Assembly (NCBI RefSeq): GCF_020379485.1 | Contig: NW_026014713.1 | Location: 372,001 to 436,000, forward strand | DNA length: 64,000 nucleotides | From: Brassica napus | Taxonomy: Eukaryota > Streptophyta > Magnoliopsida > Brassicales > Brassicaceae | Reading direction: 5' to 3' | In this document: one piece after another, positions 29,101 to 37,500 of the stretch | Layout of the letters: every line of letters begins with the position of its first letter | Position numbering within the stretch: the stretch's first letter is position 1 | Position numbers and translations under genes: made by a program | The notes under the pieces: model-generated | Told to the model about the DNA's origin: nothing | Databases searched by the model: none | What the model saw: the letters and a program-made list of their open reading frames with translations, nothing else

Positions 29101-30608
29101 GAAACTCAGTTGCGGATGAGGCTGATGCTATGGTTAAGAATGGAACCTGGTATGAGAGTGAGCTGCCTCAAGGGAAGAAGGCAGTATCATGTAAATGGAT
29201 ATTTACAATCAAGTATAGACCAGATGGGACGGTTGATAGGAAGAAGACCAGGCTTGTGGCTAGAGGGTTTACACAGACATATGGAGAGGACTACATAGAC
29301 ACATTTGCTCCAGTAGCTAAGCTTCACACCATCAGAATCATCTTATCAATTGCTACTAACCTTGAATGGGGATTGTGGCAAATGGATGTGAAGAATGCAT
29401 TTCTACAAGGGGAACTTGAAGATGAGGTGTATATGCAGCCTCCTCCGGGTCTTGAGAGTCTTGTGAAGCCAGGGAATGTCCTAAGATTGAAGAAGGCTAT
29501 CTATGGATTGAAGCAATCACCTAGAGCCTGGTACCACAAGCTGAGTACTACACTGAATGGAAAAGGCTTCAGGAAGTCTGAACTGGACCATACCTTGTTC
29601 ACTCTAAACACAACCTCAGGTATCATCTGTCTATTGGTCTATGTTGATGACATTATCATTACTGGGAGTGATAAGGTTGGAATACAAGAAACCAAAGACT
29701 ATCTCAAGTCTGTGTTTGAGATTAAAGATCTTGGAGAGATGAAATACTTTCTTGGGATTGAGATTTGTAGATCCAAGGAAGGATTATTCATGTCCCAAAG
29801 AAAATATACACTTGATCTTTTGAAAGATGCAGGTAAATTTGGAGGACAAACCGCGAAAATGCCAATGGAGGATGGGTACAAAGTACCAAGAGAGGGGGAG
29901 CTTGAAGACAGCAAGCTGTTCCATGACCCTAAGCTTTATAGGAAGCTAGTGGGTAAGCTAATCTACCTAACAATCACACGACCTGATATCTGCTTTGCTG
30001 TGAATCAGGTGAGTCAACACATGCAAGCTCCAAAGGATCACCATTGGAGAATGGTAGATAGAGTGCTAAGCTACCTCAACGGATCACCAGGCCAAGGAGT
30101 CTGGATGGGATGCAATGGGAGTACAGAAGTTGTTGGCTACTGTGATGCAGATTGGGCTGGAGATAGAGCAGACAGAAGATCTACAACCGGCTACTGCACC
30201 TTCATTGGAGGGAACCTTGTGACTTGGAAGAGCAAGAAGCAGAAGGTGGTCTCATGTTCTAGTGCGGAGGCAGAGTATAGAGCAATGCTGAAGCTCACTA
30301 ATGAGTTGGTATGGATCAAGGGGATCTTGAAGCACATTGAGATTGAGCAAGTGGCGCCAATGACAATGCATTGTGATAACCAAGCCGCAATCCACATTGC
30401 CTCCAACTCAGTCTTCCATGAGAGAACCAAGCACATTGAAGTGGATTGTCACAAGGTGAGGCAGATGATAGTCTTGGGAGTGATTCTGCCATGCTATACA
30501 AGGAGTGAGGATCAACTGGCTGATGTGTTCACAAAAGCGGCAAGGATGAAGACAATGGAGTCCATCTACATCAGGTTGGGACTCATTGATCTTTCACCTA
30601 GGAGCTGA
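26136..30608 (+). CDS. TE7 Gag-Pol polyprotein, 1490 aa, intact
   Basis: A single frame with every catalytic motif. Gag starts MEESKSKALSVAVTLKGG, with VGSKGLWSH near residue 31. The CCHC knuckle CDHCKKQGHKRSQC begins at residue 244. The protease VDSGASHHM has its Asp at residue 392. The integrase zinc finger is HARLGHPH / CEACILGKHC and its core DVWTAP, RSDNGGEY and QNGVAERKN. A hydrophilic linker has RRSTRVRKDPSNW. The RT has QMDVKNAFLQGE and YVDD (first Asp at residue 1171), and the RNase H has YCDADWAGD, SSAEAEYRA and HCDNQAA. Together with young LTRs this copy should be able to move if transcribed. Confidence 0.97.
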   Translation: MEESKSKALSVAVTLKGGTNYLLWSRLVKAAVGSKGLWSHISDGAPKPVAKEGEGGQELMVVDQEKWDQDDLKVLTVLHGSLEASILEAYSYCETPKDLWDTLQKVYGNISNLSRVFELKRSINTLVQEEVEFTKHLGKFRALWSELEMLRPNTTDQDVLMERREQDQVFGLLLTLNPVYNDLIKHILRSPKLPSLEDVCAQIQREEGSVGLFGGKGELTLANQADAIQANKAAYNEGKFGGKCDHCKKQGHKRSQCWILHPHLKPTKFMRDREARAHLSDGASEAGTSGAGQAMREGEGKALTTQHTPGKSTDGEMIRRSDIDALIKALKENGNCMNTPLGYSLAASYIDRTHGYLSHNSEINDASRFLNSLNDLPRTLAAKNVIKPLIVDSGASHHMISDTSLIKDIEPACGNVMIANGDRIAIKGIGNLNLFDKESKAFYMPEFTSNLLSVKRCTTDLHCNVIFSPNDVKFQDIDTRKMIGKGVTKGELYMLEDIAPISNSSFSFSSISSLNNDALWHARLGHPHVRALSLMLPGVMFKNNECEACILGKHCKTVFKNSTTIYEKCFDLVHSDVWTAPCLSRENYKYFVTFIDEKSKYTWITLIKTKDRVLEAFKNFQAYVSNHYNAKLKIFRSDNGGEYTSNAFKQHLALHGILHQTSCPYTPQQNGVAERKNRHLMEVARSMMFQTNVPKRFWSDAVISACYLINRIPTRVLEDQSPFEVLNKVKPSLSHLRVFGSLCYVLIPGDMRNKLEPKSTKAMFVGYSTTQRGYKCFDPQTRRLLVSRDVKFIETKGYYEERSWEDLEDLAQPSDKAASLRMILDGLGINTTQDPKGREAPVQNEAEDTSHADHEGGNKSDTAHENEGSSSPDQQVMHNEDATEERRDQMEIQPEEREEVLNETAIEPDVVSEPLMETVPLRRSTRVRKDPSNWTNTRVYYNAQAVAHPSQAVCSFAEFPNEHCAFMTSLDTSYIPRTYEEAMKDKEWRNSVADEADAMVKNGTWYESELPQGKKAVSCKWIFTIKYRPDGTVDRKKTRLVARGFTQTYGEDYIDTFAPVAKLHTIRIILSIATNLEWGLWQMDVKNAFLQGELEDEVYMQPPPGLESLVKPGNVLRLKKAIYGLKQSPRAWYHKLSTTLNGKGFRKSELDHTLFTLNTTSGIICLLVYVDDIIITGSDKVGIQETKDYLKSVFEIKDLGEMKYFLGIEICRSKEGLFMSQRKYTLDLLKDAGKFGGQTAKMPMEDGYKVPREGELEDSKLFHDPKLYRKLVGKLIYLTITRPDICFAVNQVSQHMQAPKDHHWRMVDRVLSYLNGSPGQGVWMGCNGSTEVVGYCDADWAGDRADRRSTTGYCTFIGGNLVTWKSKKQKVVSCSSAEAEYRAMLKLTNELVWIKGILKHIEIEQVAPMTMHCDNQAAIHIASNSVFHERTKHIEVDCHKVRQMIVLGVILPCYTRSEDQLADVFTKAARMKTMESIYIRLGLIDLSPRS

Positions 30609-30745
30609 GCCCCTTACTATGAGGTCTTTACTCTTTTTCCCTCATCAAAGTTTTGTCCCAATGGGTTTTCTTTGGTGAGGTTTTTAATGAGGAAGATCTC
30701 ATAGTGTCCAAGCTTAGACTTCACAAAGCTAAGCTTGAGGGGGAG
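30609..30745 (+). promoter_or_regulatory. TE7 3' UTR: three hairpins and polypurine tract
   Basis: Stem 1 pairs ACTATGAGGTCTT (30616-30628) with AAGATCTCATAGT (30693-30705). Stem 2 pairs CCTCATCAAAG (30640-30650) with CTTTGGTGAGG (30670-30680). Stem 3 is 30709-30717 with 30729-30737. The polypurine tract is 30737-30745. Confidence 0.8.
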
Positions 30746-31328
30746 TGTTGAAGAGTTAAGTATAAAGATGTGAAGCACAAAGGGGTTAAGACTGAAGGGA
30801 GTATGTTAAGCATTGGTGTGATGGGAGAGGTTCACAATGGCCTGACCGTACAAGGCCGTACAAGGCCGTACGGTCCGTACACATTCAGATAAGTGAAACC
30901 TCGACCACACGGTCACAAGAAGTTACCCGAGTAACTCATGTGGAAGGGAGAGGCTTTGGCTGATGGATCAGACCGTTGGAGGATAAGAAGAGGCGCGGCT
31001 TGACAGGCTGGCACAGCTGGAAAGGCAAGAGCATCTTGGTCCAAGATGCCAGATACTCCAAGCATGTGGAGAAGCTGATTGGCCGGTCTAAAGAAAGCTT
31101 ATCCTCTCCTTGTTGACTTCACATGCTTAGCTAGGCTCTTTGATTTCGAAAACCCTTATGATCTCACACTATATATTGTAACTCTGGTCATTAATAATAA
31201 GATACACAGTTCTGAGTTTATCTCTCTAAGTTCATACTCTCTTAATCATGATTCTAGTCTAATCTCTTCATAATCTCTCATTCTGTTCCTTAATCTTCTC
31301 TAAATCATTTCATTCTCTTAATCTTTCA
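30746..31328 (+). repeat. TE7 3' LTR
   Basis: 583 bp, almost identical to the 5' copy. Followed by the TSD CCTTC (31329-31333). Confidence 0.95.
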
Positions 31329-31683
31329 CCTTCTTGACTTCAAACACTCGGTTCAGGTTAGAAACGTTTCCATATACCTTCTTCAACGTGTCCCACAGCT
31401 CCTTGGCTGTCTCACAGTAGCTGTAAGCATCTAGGATAGCCGGCTCCAAAGAGGCATGAAGGACTGACATTACCATCATGTCTTCTTGTTGCCACTTCTC
31501 CACAACACTCTCCTCGGAGCTCTCTGCGTCACCCTCTTGAGTAATCGCCTTTGGAGCTTCACCAGACGTGATATGCCTCCACAAACCCTTGCTTCCCACA
31601 GCAGTCTTCACCATCCTAGACCAGACTAGGTAGTTGCTTCCTTTGAATGTCACCGCGACCTTCATCTTCATAATACTTTCCAT
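31329..31683 (-). pseudogene. TE3 gag, 5' segment with start codon
   Basis: The minus-strand start ATG is at 31683, opening MESIMKMKVAVTFKG, followed by VGSKGLWRH, LHASLEPAILDAYSYCE and the motif LWDTLKKVYGN. TE3 keeps GAG where TE5 has its nonsense codon. The open frame seen upstream of 31683 is leader and TE8 LTR, not gag. TE7 interrupts it after FEVKK. Confidence 0.93.
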
Positions 31684-31717
31684 CTTGAACAGCTTGACGT
31701 CTACAGCTTGAACAACC

Positions 31718-32236
31718 TGTTGAGATGAGGTGATGAGGAGTGGATACATTGATAGAGGAAGAGTATTGGGGTGGTCAGTAAGTTTGGGATTTACCACAGT
31801 AACTTTAAAGTTACTGTGGTAACTAAGTGAAAGGAAGAGAAGTTACCAGGATGGGTTAAATTGGAGTCTAACTGATGTTAATCCTTTCTTATCTTAAGAA
31901 GGACGTGGGAAGAGGATAAGGAAGGGATAAGGGGTTACTTTGACAGCCTGTATGATGCTGGAAAGGAGAGGATGCTTTTTACTAGTGCAAGCATGTGAGA
32001 AAGCACAGCCAAGTGATTCAAAAGGAGTTCCAGCCTGTCCATTGACTTCACATGCTTATACATTTCGAAAACCCTTGTTGCTCTCTCTATTAATACTTGT
32101 AAACCTCATCAGATATTAATTAATGGAGTTTTGAGCCTCTCTCTCTCTATTCTCTAAAATCTCTTAATCTCTTTGATATCTTGATCTGATTATCTCTGAT
32201 TGTTTGAATCATACTCTTAAAACACAAAAGTGTTTA
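31718..32236 (+). repeat. TE8 5' LTR
   Basis: 519 bp, TGTTGAGATGAGG to AAGTGTTTA (TG...TA). It shares only the block CATTGACTTCACATGCTTA and the GACAGCCTG...GCTGGAAAGG region with the other families. Confidence 0.95.
31791..31822. repeat. Perfect 32-bp palindrome in the TE8 LTR
   Basis: The arm TTACCACAGTAACTTT is followed at once by its exact reverse complement AAAGTTACTGTGGTAA. The second copy in the 3' LTR is at 36822-36853. It lies in U3, where the other families carry GTAC boxes followed by single AAGTTAC motifs. Confidence 0.97.
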
Positions 32237-32254
32237 TGGTATCAGAGCCAGGTT
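32237..32254 (+). other. TE8 primer binding site (initiator tRNA-Met)
   Basis: TGGTATCAGAGCCAGGTT adjoining the LTR. Confidence 0.95.
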
Positions 32255-32299
32255 GTTAAAACAGGGGAGAGTGTGATTTCGTTTTTCATAAAAATCTGG

Positions 32300-32339
32300 G
32301 TGTTCTTGAGTGTTCTTGAGTGTTCTTGGTGTTCTTAAC
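32300..32339 (+). repeat. Short tandem repeat in the TE8 leader
   Basis: About four head-to-tail copies of TGTTCTTGAG, the last ones imperfect, between the primer binding site and the gag start. Confidence 0.85.
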
Positions 32340-32398
32340 TTCTGGGTTTCATTATCTTTGTGGCGTGAGAGTTTCTGGTGAATCCAAATCATCTCAAA

Positions 32399-33076
32399 AT
32401 GGAAATGGAACACAGACCTGAGTTAACTATGAAGACTGAAGAGGAGAGGCATGGCGAGTGGTCAACGTGGGCCAAAAGAGCTTTTGAAAGCTGTGGGTTA
32501 TGGAGCAGTCATGGAAAGGAGAAGCCTTTACAAGAGATGACTGCAAATGAAGGTCAGGCGTGGAGCCTGAGGTCTGAAGAAAGAGCTGTTCAAGGAAATC
32601 ACACAAGATGTGAGACTGGAGCAGTTTGTGGGAGTATATCTGGTCTGAAGAAGGGCCGTGAGGTCAAGGGAACTCGCAGCAGCTGTAAAAGAGGAGCAGA
32701 AGAACTTCATCAGCTTGTGGGAAAGCTGAAATATCTGTGGAAGGAGTTGAGTGTCTGGAGAACAAGGGCATCAGACCCGGAGATGATACAAAAGAGGATG
32801 GAGCAAGATGTAGTCTTGAGTCTTCTAGTCAGCTTAAACTCATCATATGGTCAGCTGATTATGCAAGTGATCAAAGGTGAAGAGCAAGCAGATGTGGATG
32901 GGTTGTGTGACTTGATTCAATCAGCTTATGATGTTCATGAGAAGAACAAGAAGTGGATCAAGAGGAGGAATGGTACAAAGTGTAAGAGAGCAAGCCTGAG
33001 GAGATTGTCCAAGATATGGATCCGAGGAAGAAAGACTAGGATGAAGAGGAACAACTTGAAGTGGAACTGGAAGTGA
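32399..33076 (+). pseudogene. TE8 gag remnant
   Basis: From the ATG at 32399 a frame of about 225 codons runs to TGA at 33076. Parts recall Gag: SCGLWSSH near the start, and LVGKLKYLWKELSVWRTRASDPEMIQ..MEQDVVLSLLVSLNSSYGQL aligns in pattern with the TE7 stretch around LWSELEMLRPNT and QDQVFGLLLTLN. There is no CCHC knuckle. The last 45 codons are strongly basic and probably out of frame: the next frame reads acidic EEQEVDQEEEWYKV and PEEIVQD but has stops near 32989 and at 33037. So gag seems to have lost its frame and picked up stops. A separate, new Gag type is a weaker alternative. Confidence 0.75.
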
Positions 33077-36000
33077 TCAAGGAGATTCAGCAACTGATGG
33101 TGTTGGGAGAATGCTCCTACTCAGCATACATGGGAGAAACAGTAGGAGACAGTGCAGATATGAGAGGAATGGATACCAAGAGGGCAGATGAGTGTGTGAC
33201 AAAGAAGGAATGGGATGAGTTTGTTAAGCATGTGTATGCTTTGGCTACGACCCGGAGTCTGGGTGCTCCTGCCAAAGCATCCACATCTAAACCCATCATC
33301 ATTGACTCTGGAGCAACACACCACATGATCAGTGACAAGAGCCTAATCAGTGAGGTTACAGCAGCAACAGGGAGTGTAGCGATAGCCAATGGTACCAGGA
33401 TCCCAATAGAAGGAGTGGGAAACCTCAAGCTGTTTGAGAAGAACTCCACTGCCTTCTACCTACCTCAGTTTACATCCAATCTAATCTCAGTTAAGAAGGC
33501 TACAGTTGATTTGGATTGTCAAGTGGTTTTCAGACCAAATGAAGTTGAGTTCCAGGATTTGAAAACTGGAAGGGTTATTGGCAGAGGAGACAGCAAGCAT
33601 CAGCTCTATCATCTACAAACAACTGAGGCGTCTAGCCCTGTGGGGTCTGTGTGTTTAAGCAGCACAACGGATAGGTGTGATAATCTCACATGGCATGCAA
33701 GGCTGGGACATCCTCATGCCAAGGCAATTGAACTGATTCTACCAAGTATGGCGTTCAATCACTTGGAGTGTGAAGCTTGTATACTTGGAAAGCACTGTAG
33801 GACTGTCTTCTCAACATCAGAAACCAGATATGAGAATTGCTTTGATCTGGTGCATTCAGACGTGTGGACAGCTCCCTGTATGTCTAGAGACATCCATAAG
33901 TACTTTGTGACATTCATTGATGAGAAGTCAAAGTACACATGGATCACCATGATTCCCTCCAAAGACAGAGTCCTAGAAGCCTTCATGAACTTCCAAGCAT
34001 ATGTGACTAACCAGTACAATGCCACTGTGAAGATTCTGAGGTCTGATAATGGAGGAGAATACACTAGCAATGCTTTCAAGAGTCATCTTGCAAAGCATGG
34101 GATTGTGCAACAAACTAGCTGTCCGTACACGCCACAACAAAATGGGGTGGCTGAGAGGAAGAACAGACATTTGATGGAGGTTGCGAGATCAATAATGTTC
34201 CACATGAATGTCCCTAAAAGGTTTTGGAGTGATGCTGTTCAGACCGCTTGCTATCTCATCAATAGAGTGCCAACCCGTGTCTTGAAGAAACTGTCTCCCT
34301 TTGAAGTATTGAACAAGACCAAGCCACACATTGATCATTTGAGAGTCTTTGGGTGCTTATGTTATGTGATGATCCCCGGAGAAAGAAGGAACAAGCTAGA
34401 AGCAAAGAGTACTAAAGCTATGTTCATTGGGTACTCAATCACTCAGAAAGGCTACAAATGTTATGATCCAATAACCAGGAAGGTTATGGTATCTAGAGAA
34501 GTGAAGTTTGTTGAGTCTACAGGGTATTATAAGGAGAAGAAATGGGAAGACCTAGAGGATCTGTCCCAAGTTCCATCAGAGAAGGCAACAACATTGAGAG
34601 TGTTGTTGGAGAGGCTAGGGATAGGATTATCCCAAGATCAGGAACCAGGAAGAACAGGACCTCCTAATCAATCTGGAGAAGCTGGAGGAACAACCCCTCT
34701 TGATCATGAGAGGGGGAATGGATCTGAATCAGGGGAGCAGGAGCATGACCAAGAAGATTCAGGTCAGCATGATCAGGAGGAGACACAGGAAGAAGAGAGT
34801 GAAGCTCAGTCAGGTGGAAATGAGCAGGGAGAACCTTCTGGTTTAAGAGAGGAAGCACAAGAGAATGTTCAGGCTCAAGAACAGGTTGAGACCTTGCGGA
34901 GGAGCACAAGGATAAGGAGGGATCCTTCCAACTGGGTAAACACGAGAGTGTACTACAATGCCCAGGCTGTGGAGCATCCCTCTCAAGCCATGTGTTCCTT
35001 TGCAGAATATCCAGAAGAGCACATGGTGTTTATGAGTAACTTGGATGAGAATGAGATACCAAGATCTTATGAAGAAGCTATGAAGCACAAGGTGTGGAGA
35101 GATTCAGTAGGAGATGAAAGGGATGCAATGATCAGGAATGACACTTGGTATGAAAGTGAGTTACCTAGAGGAAAGAAGGCAGTTTCAAGCAAGTGGATTT
35201 TCACCATCAAATATCTTGCAAATGGGGAGATAGACAGGCACAAGACCAGGCTGGTTGCAAGAGGATTTACACAGACTTATGGAGAAGATTACATTGATAC
35301 TTTTGCACCAGTGGCCAAGCTTCACACAGTTCGAATTGTGTTATCTATTGCAACAAACTTAGAGTGGGATTTGTGGCAGATGGATGTGAAGAATGCGTTC
35401 TTGCAAGGTGAGCTAGAAGATGAGGTATATATGCTTCCTCCTCCTGGTCTTGAGCATCTAGTGAAGCCAGGAAACGTTTTGAGATTGAAGAAAGCTATAT
35501 ATGGGTTAAAACAATCTCCTAGAGCCTGGTACAGGAAGCTGAGTACAACACTCAATGGGAGAGGGTTCAGGAAGTCTGAACTAGATCACACACTCTTCAC
35601 ACTGGTTGGACCATCAGGGATCATTGTGATTCTAGTGTATGTGGATGATTTGATTATCACAGGAAGTGATAAGGCTGGGATTAAAGCCACTAAAGAGTTT
35701 CTCAGGTCAGTTTTTGATATCAAAGACTTGGGAGAGATGAAGTATTTCTTGGGGATTGAGATATGCAGATCAAAGGAGGGTTTGTTCATGTCTCAAAGAA
35801 AGTATACAATGGATATGCTGAAGGAAACTGATGTGCTTGGAGGAAAGATAGCCAAGACACCCCTAGAGGAAGGATATAAGGTTCTGCGTGAGGGGGAGGT
35901 TGAAGAGAAGCAGCTGTTTGAGGATCCTAAGCTATACATGAAGATGGTTGGCAAGCTGATCTACTTGACCATCACACGGCCAGATATATGTTTTGCAGTG

Positions 36001-36606
36001 AACCAAGTGAGTCAGCATATGCAGGCGCCAATGGTACATCATTGGAAGATGGTTGATAGGATACTGAGGTATTTGAGTGGCACGCCTGGTCAAGGAGTTT
36101 GGATGGGTTGTAATGGCAGTACAGAAGTGGTTGGGTATTGTGATGCTGATTGGGCAGGAGATAGAGTGGACAGGAGATCAACTACTGGATATTGTACATT
36201 CATTGGAGGGAACTTGGTTACTTGGAAGAGTAAGAAGCAAAAGGTTATCTCTTGTTCAAGTGCTGAAGCTGAGTATAGAGCCATGTTGAAGCTGACAAAC
36301 GAGTTGGTGTGGATCAAGGGGATCTTGAAGCATCTAGAGATTGAGCAGAGTACTCCTATGACTATGCATTGTGATAATCAAGCAGCTATCCACATTGCCT
36401 CCAACTCAGTGTTTCATGAGAGAACAAAGCACATAGAAGTGGATTGTCATAAGGTGAGGCAGATGATTATCTTAGGAGTGATTCTGCCATGTTATACAAG
36501 GAGTGAAGATCAGCTTGCAGATGTGTTTACCAAGGCAGCGAGATTGAAGACAATGGAGTCCATACTATCCAGGCTTGGACTCATTGATCTTACTCCCAGG
36601 AGCTGA
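33040..36606 (+). CDS. TE8 Pol: protease, integrase, RT, RNase H
   Basis: The frame is open from 33040, and its first ATG is at 33097. The protease reads IIDSGATHHM (Thr for the Ser seen in other copies). The integrase has HARLGHPH, CEACILGKHC, DVWTAP, RSDNGGEY and QNGVAERKN. The RT has QMDVKNAFLQGE and YVDDLIITGSD. The RNase H has YCDADWAGDRVDRR, SSAEAEYRA and HCDNQAA. The catalytic set is complete over about 1180 codons. It lies one base back relative to the gag frame and overlaps it by 37 bases, but there is no ATG or clear slippery site at the junction, so how Pol would be translated is unclear. Confidence 0.9.
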   Translation, partial: DEEEQLEVELEVIKEIQQLMVLGECSYSAYMGETVGDSADMRGMDTKRADECVTKKEWDEFVKHVYALATTRSLGAPAKASTSKPIIIDSGATHHMISDKSLISEVTAATGSVAIANGTRIPIEGVGNLKLFEKNSTAFYLPQFTSNLISVKKATVDLDCQVVFRPNEVEFQDLKTGRVIGRGDSKHQLYHLQTTEASSPVGSVCLSSTTDRCDNLTWHARLGHPHAKAIELILPSMAFNHLECEACILGKHCRTVFSTSETRYENCFDLVHSDVWTAPCMSRDIHKYFVTFIDEKSKYTWITMIPSKDRVLEAFMNFQAYVTNQYNATVKILRSDNGGEYTSNAFKSHLAKHGIVQQTSCPYTPQQNGVAERKNRHLMEVARSIMFHMNVPKRFWSDAVQTACYLINRVPTRVLKKLSPFEVLNKTKPHIDHLRVFGCLCYVMIPGERRNKLEAKSTKAMFIGYSITQKGYKCYDPITRKVMVSREVKFVESTGYYKEKKWEDLEDLSQVPSEKATTLRVLLERLGIGLSQDQEPGRTGPPNQSGEAGGTTPLDHERGNGSESGEQEHDQEDSGQHDQEETQEEESEAQSGGNEQGEPSGLREEAQENVQAQEQVETLRRSTRIRRDPSNWVNTRVYYNAQAVEHPSQAMCSFAEYPEEHMVFMSNLDENEIPRSYEEAMKHKVWRDSVGDERDAMIRNDTWYESELPRGKKAVSSKWIFTIKYLANGEIDRHKTRLVARGFTQTYGEDYIDTFAPVAKLHTVRIVLSIATNLEWDLWQMDVKNAFLQGELEDEVYMLPPPGLEHLVKPGNVLRLKKAIYGLKQSPRAWYRKLSTTLNGRGFRKSELDHTLFTLVGPSGIIVILVYVDDLIITGSDKAGIKATKEFLRSVFDIKDLGEMKYFLGIEICRSKEGLFMSQRKYTMDMLKETDVLGGKIAKTPLEEGYKVLREGEVEEKQLFEDPKLYMKMVGKLIYLTITRPDICFAVNQVSQHMQAPMVHHWKMVDRILRYLSGTPGQGVWMGCNGSTEVVGYCDADWAGDRVDRRSTTGYCTFIGGNLVTWKSKKQKVISCSSAEAEYRAMLKLTNELVWIKGILKHLEIEQSTPMTMHCDNQAAIHIASNSVFHERTKHIEVDCHKVRQMIILGVILPCYTRSEDQLADVFTKAARLKTMESILSRLGLIDLTPRS

Positions 36607-36748
36607 GCCCCTTAACCATGGAGTCTCCACTCTTTTTCCCTCATCAAAGTTTTATCCCAATGGGTTTTCTTTGGTGAGGTTTTTAATGAGGGAGGTCTTC
36701 ATGGTTTCCAAGCTTGACTTGTTCCACATGGTCAAGCTTGAGGGGGAG
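36607..36748 (+). promoter_or_regulatory. TE8 3' UTR: three hairpins and polypurine tract
   Basis: Stem 1 pairs AACCATGGAG (36614-36623) with CTTCATGGTT (36697-36706). Stem 2 pairs CCTCATCAAAG (36639-36649) with CTTTGGTGAGG (36669-36679). Stem 3 pairs CAAGCTTGAC (36709-36718) with GTCAAGCTTG (36731-36740). The polypurine tract is 36740-36748. Confidence 0.8.
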
Positions 36749-37267
36749 TGTTGAGATGAGGTGATGAGGAGTGGATACATTGATAGAGGAAGAGTATTGG
36801 GGTGGTCAGTAAGTTTGGGATTTACCACAGTAACTTTAAAGTTACTGTGGTAACTAAGTGAAAGGAAGAGAAGTTACCAGGATGGGTTAAATTGGAGTCT
36901 AACTGATGTTAATCCTTTCTTATCTTAAGAAGGACGTGGGAAGAGGATAAGGAAGGGATAAGGGGTTACTTTGACAGCCTGTATGATGCTGGAAAGGAGA
37001 GGATGCTTTTTACTAGTGCAAGCATGTGAGAAAGCACAGCCAAGTGATTCAAAAGGAGTTCCAGCCTGTCCATTGACTTCACATGCTTATACATTTCGAA
37101 AACCCTTGTTGCTCTCTCTATTAATACTTGTAAACCTCATCAGATATTAATTAATGGAGTTTTGAGCCTCTCTCTCTCTATTCTCTAAAATCTCTTAATC
37201 TCTTTGATATCTTGATCTGATTATCTCTGATTGTTTGAATCATACTCTTAAAACACAAAAGTGTTTA
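36749..37267 (+). repeat. TE8 3' LTR
   Basis: 519 bp, matches the 5' LTR throughout by eye. The TSD CAACC follows. Confidence 0.95.
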
Positions 37268-37482
37268 CAACCGGTTAGATCTTGTACTGAGAACCCACGC
37301 TGCTCTCTAGAACACAGATTTACTCTTGAGTCTTCAAATGAACCTCCCACGGATCACCGAGACACACACAAAACACTTTGAGCTTTTGAACTCTCAAGAA
37401 ACTCTCAAACACACTCACTTGTTCTCTTAAAGTTTCAAACTTGAATCCTTAAGAGAGTCACTCACGAACTCAGATTTCAATC
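37268..37482 (-). other. TE3 untranslated leader
   Basis: Minus-strand leader between the primer binding site and gag, matching the TE5 leader at about 13278-13500. It continues at 31717-31684 beyond TE8. No coding signal. Confidence 0.9.
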
Positions 37483-37500
37483 AACCTGGCTCTGATACCA
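37483..37500 (-). other. TE3 primer binding site (initiator tRNA-Met)
   Basis: Reverse complement TGGTATCAGAGCCAGGTT, adjoining the TE3 5' LTR. Confidence 0.95.

Larger units (their letters stand above)
25461..31328 (+). mobile_element. TE7: intact autonomous copia element
   Basis: 5868 bp: LTRs 25461-26044 and 30746-31328, primer binding site 26045, gag-pol 26136-30608, polypurine tract 30737. Perfect TSD CCTTC (25456-25460 and 31329-31333) in TE3 gag. The LTRs differ by a one-base length change near 25500 and one substitution (CTTGTCATT against CTGGTCATT). Its RT-RNase H half is nearly identical to that of TE15, while the rest is less alike. Confidence 0.96.
31718..37267 (+). mobile_element. 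TE8: divergent copia element with decayed gag
   Basis: 5550 bp: LTRs 31718-32236 and 36749-37267 (519 bp each, no difference seen by eye), primer binding site 32237, gag remnant 32399-33076, pol 33040-36606, polypurine tract 36740. Perfect TSD CAACC (31713-31717 and 37268-37272) in the TE3 leader. It has the shortest LTR here, lacks the GTAC box cluster, and has a 32-bp palindrome instead. Pol is complete, but gag is not aligned with the others and lacks a zinc knuckle. Confidence 0.95.

Noticed and set aside
33040..33076. Programmed -1 frameshift between gag and pol in TE8
   Set aside because: No heptameric slippery site or downstream pseudoknot is evident, and the pol frame upstream of the overlap contains stops at 33037 and near 32989, which fits decay better.
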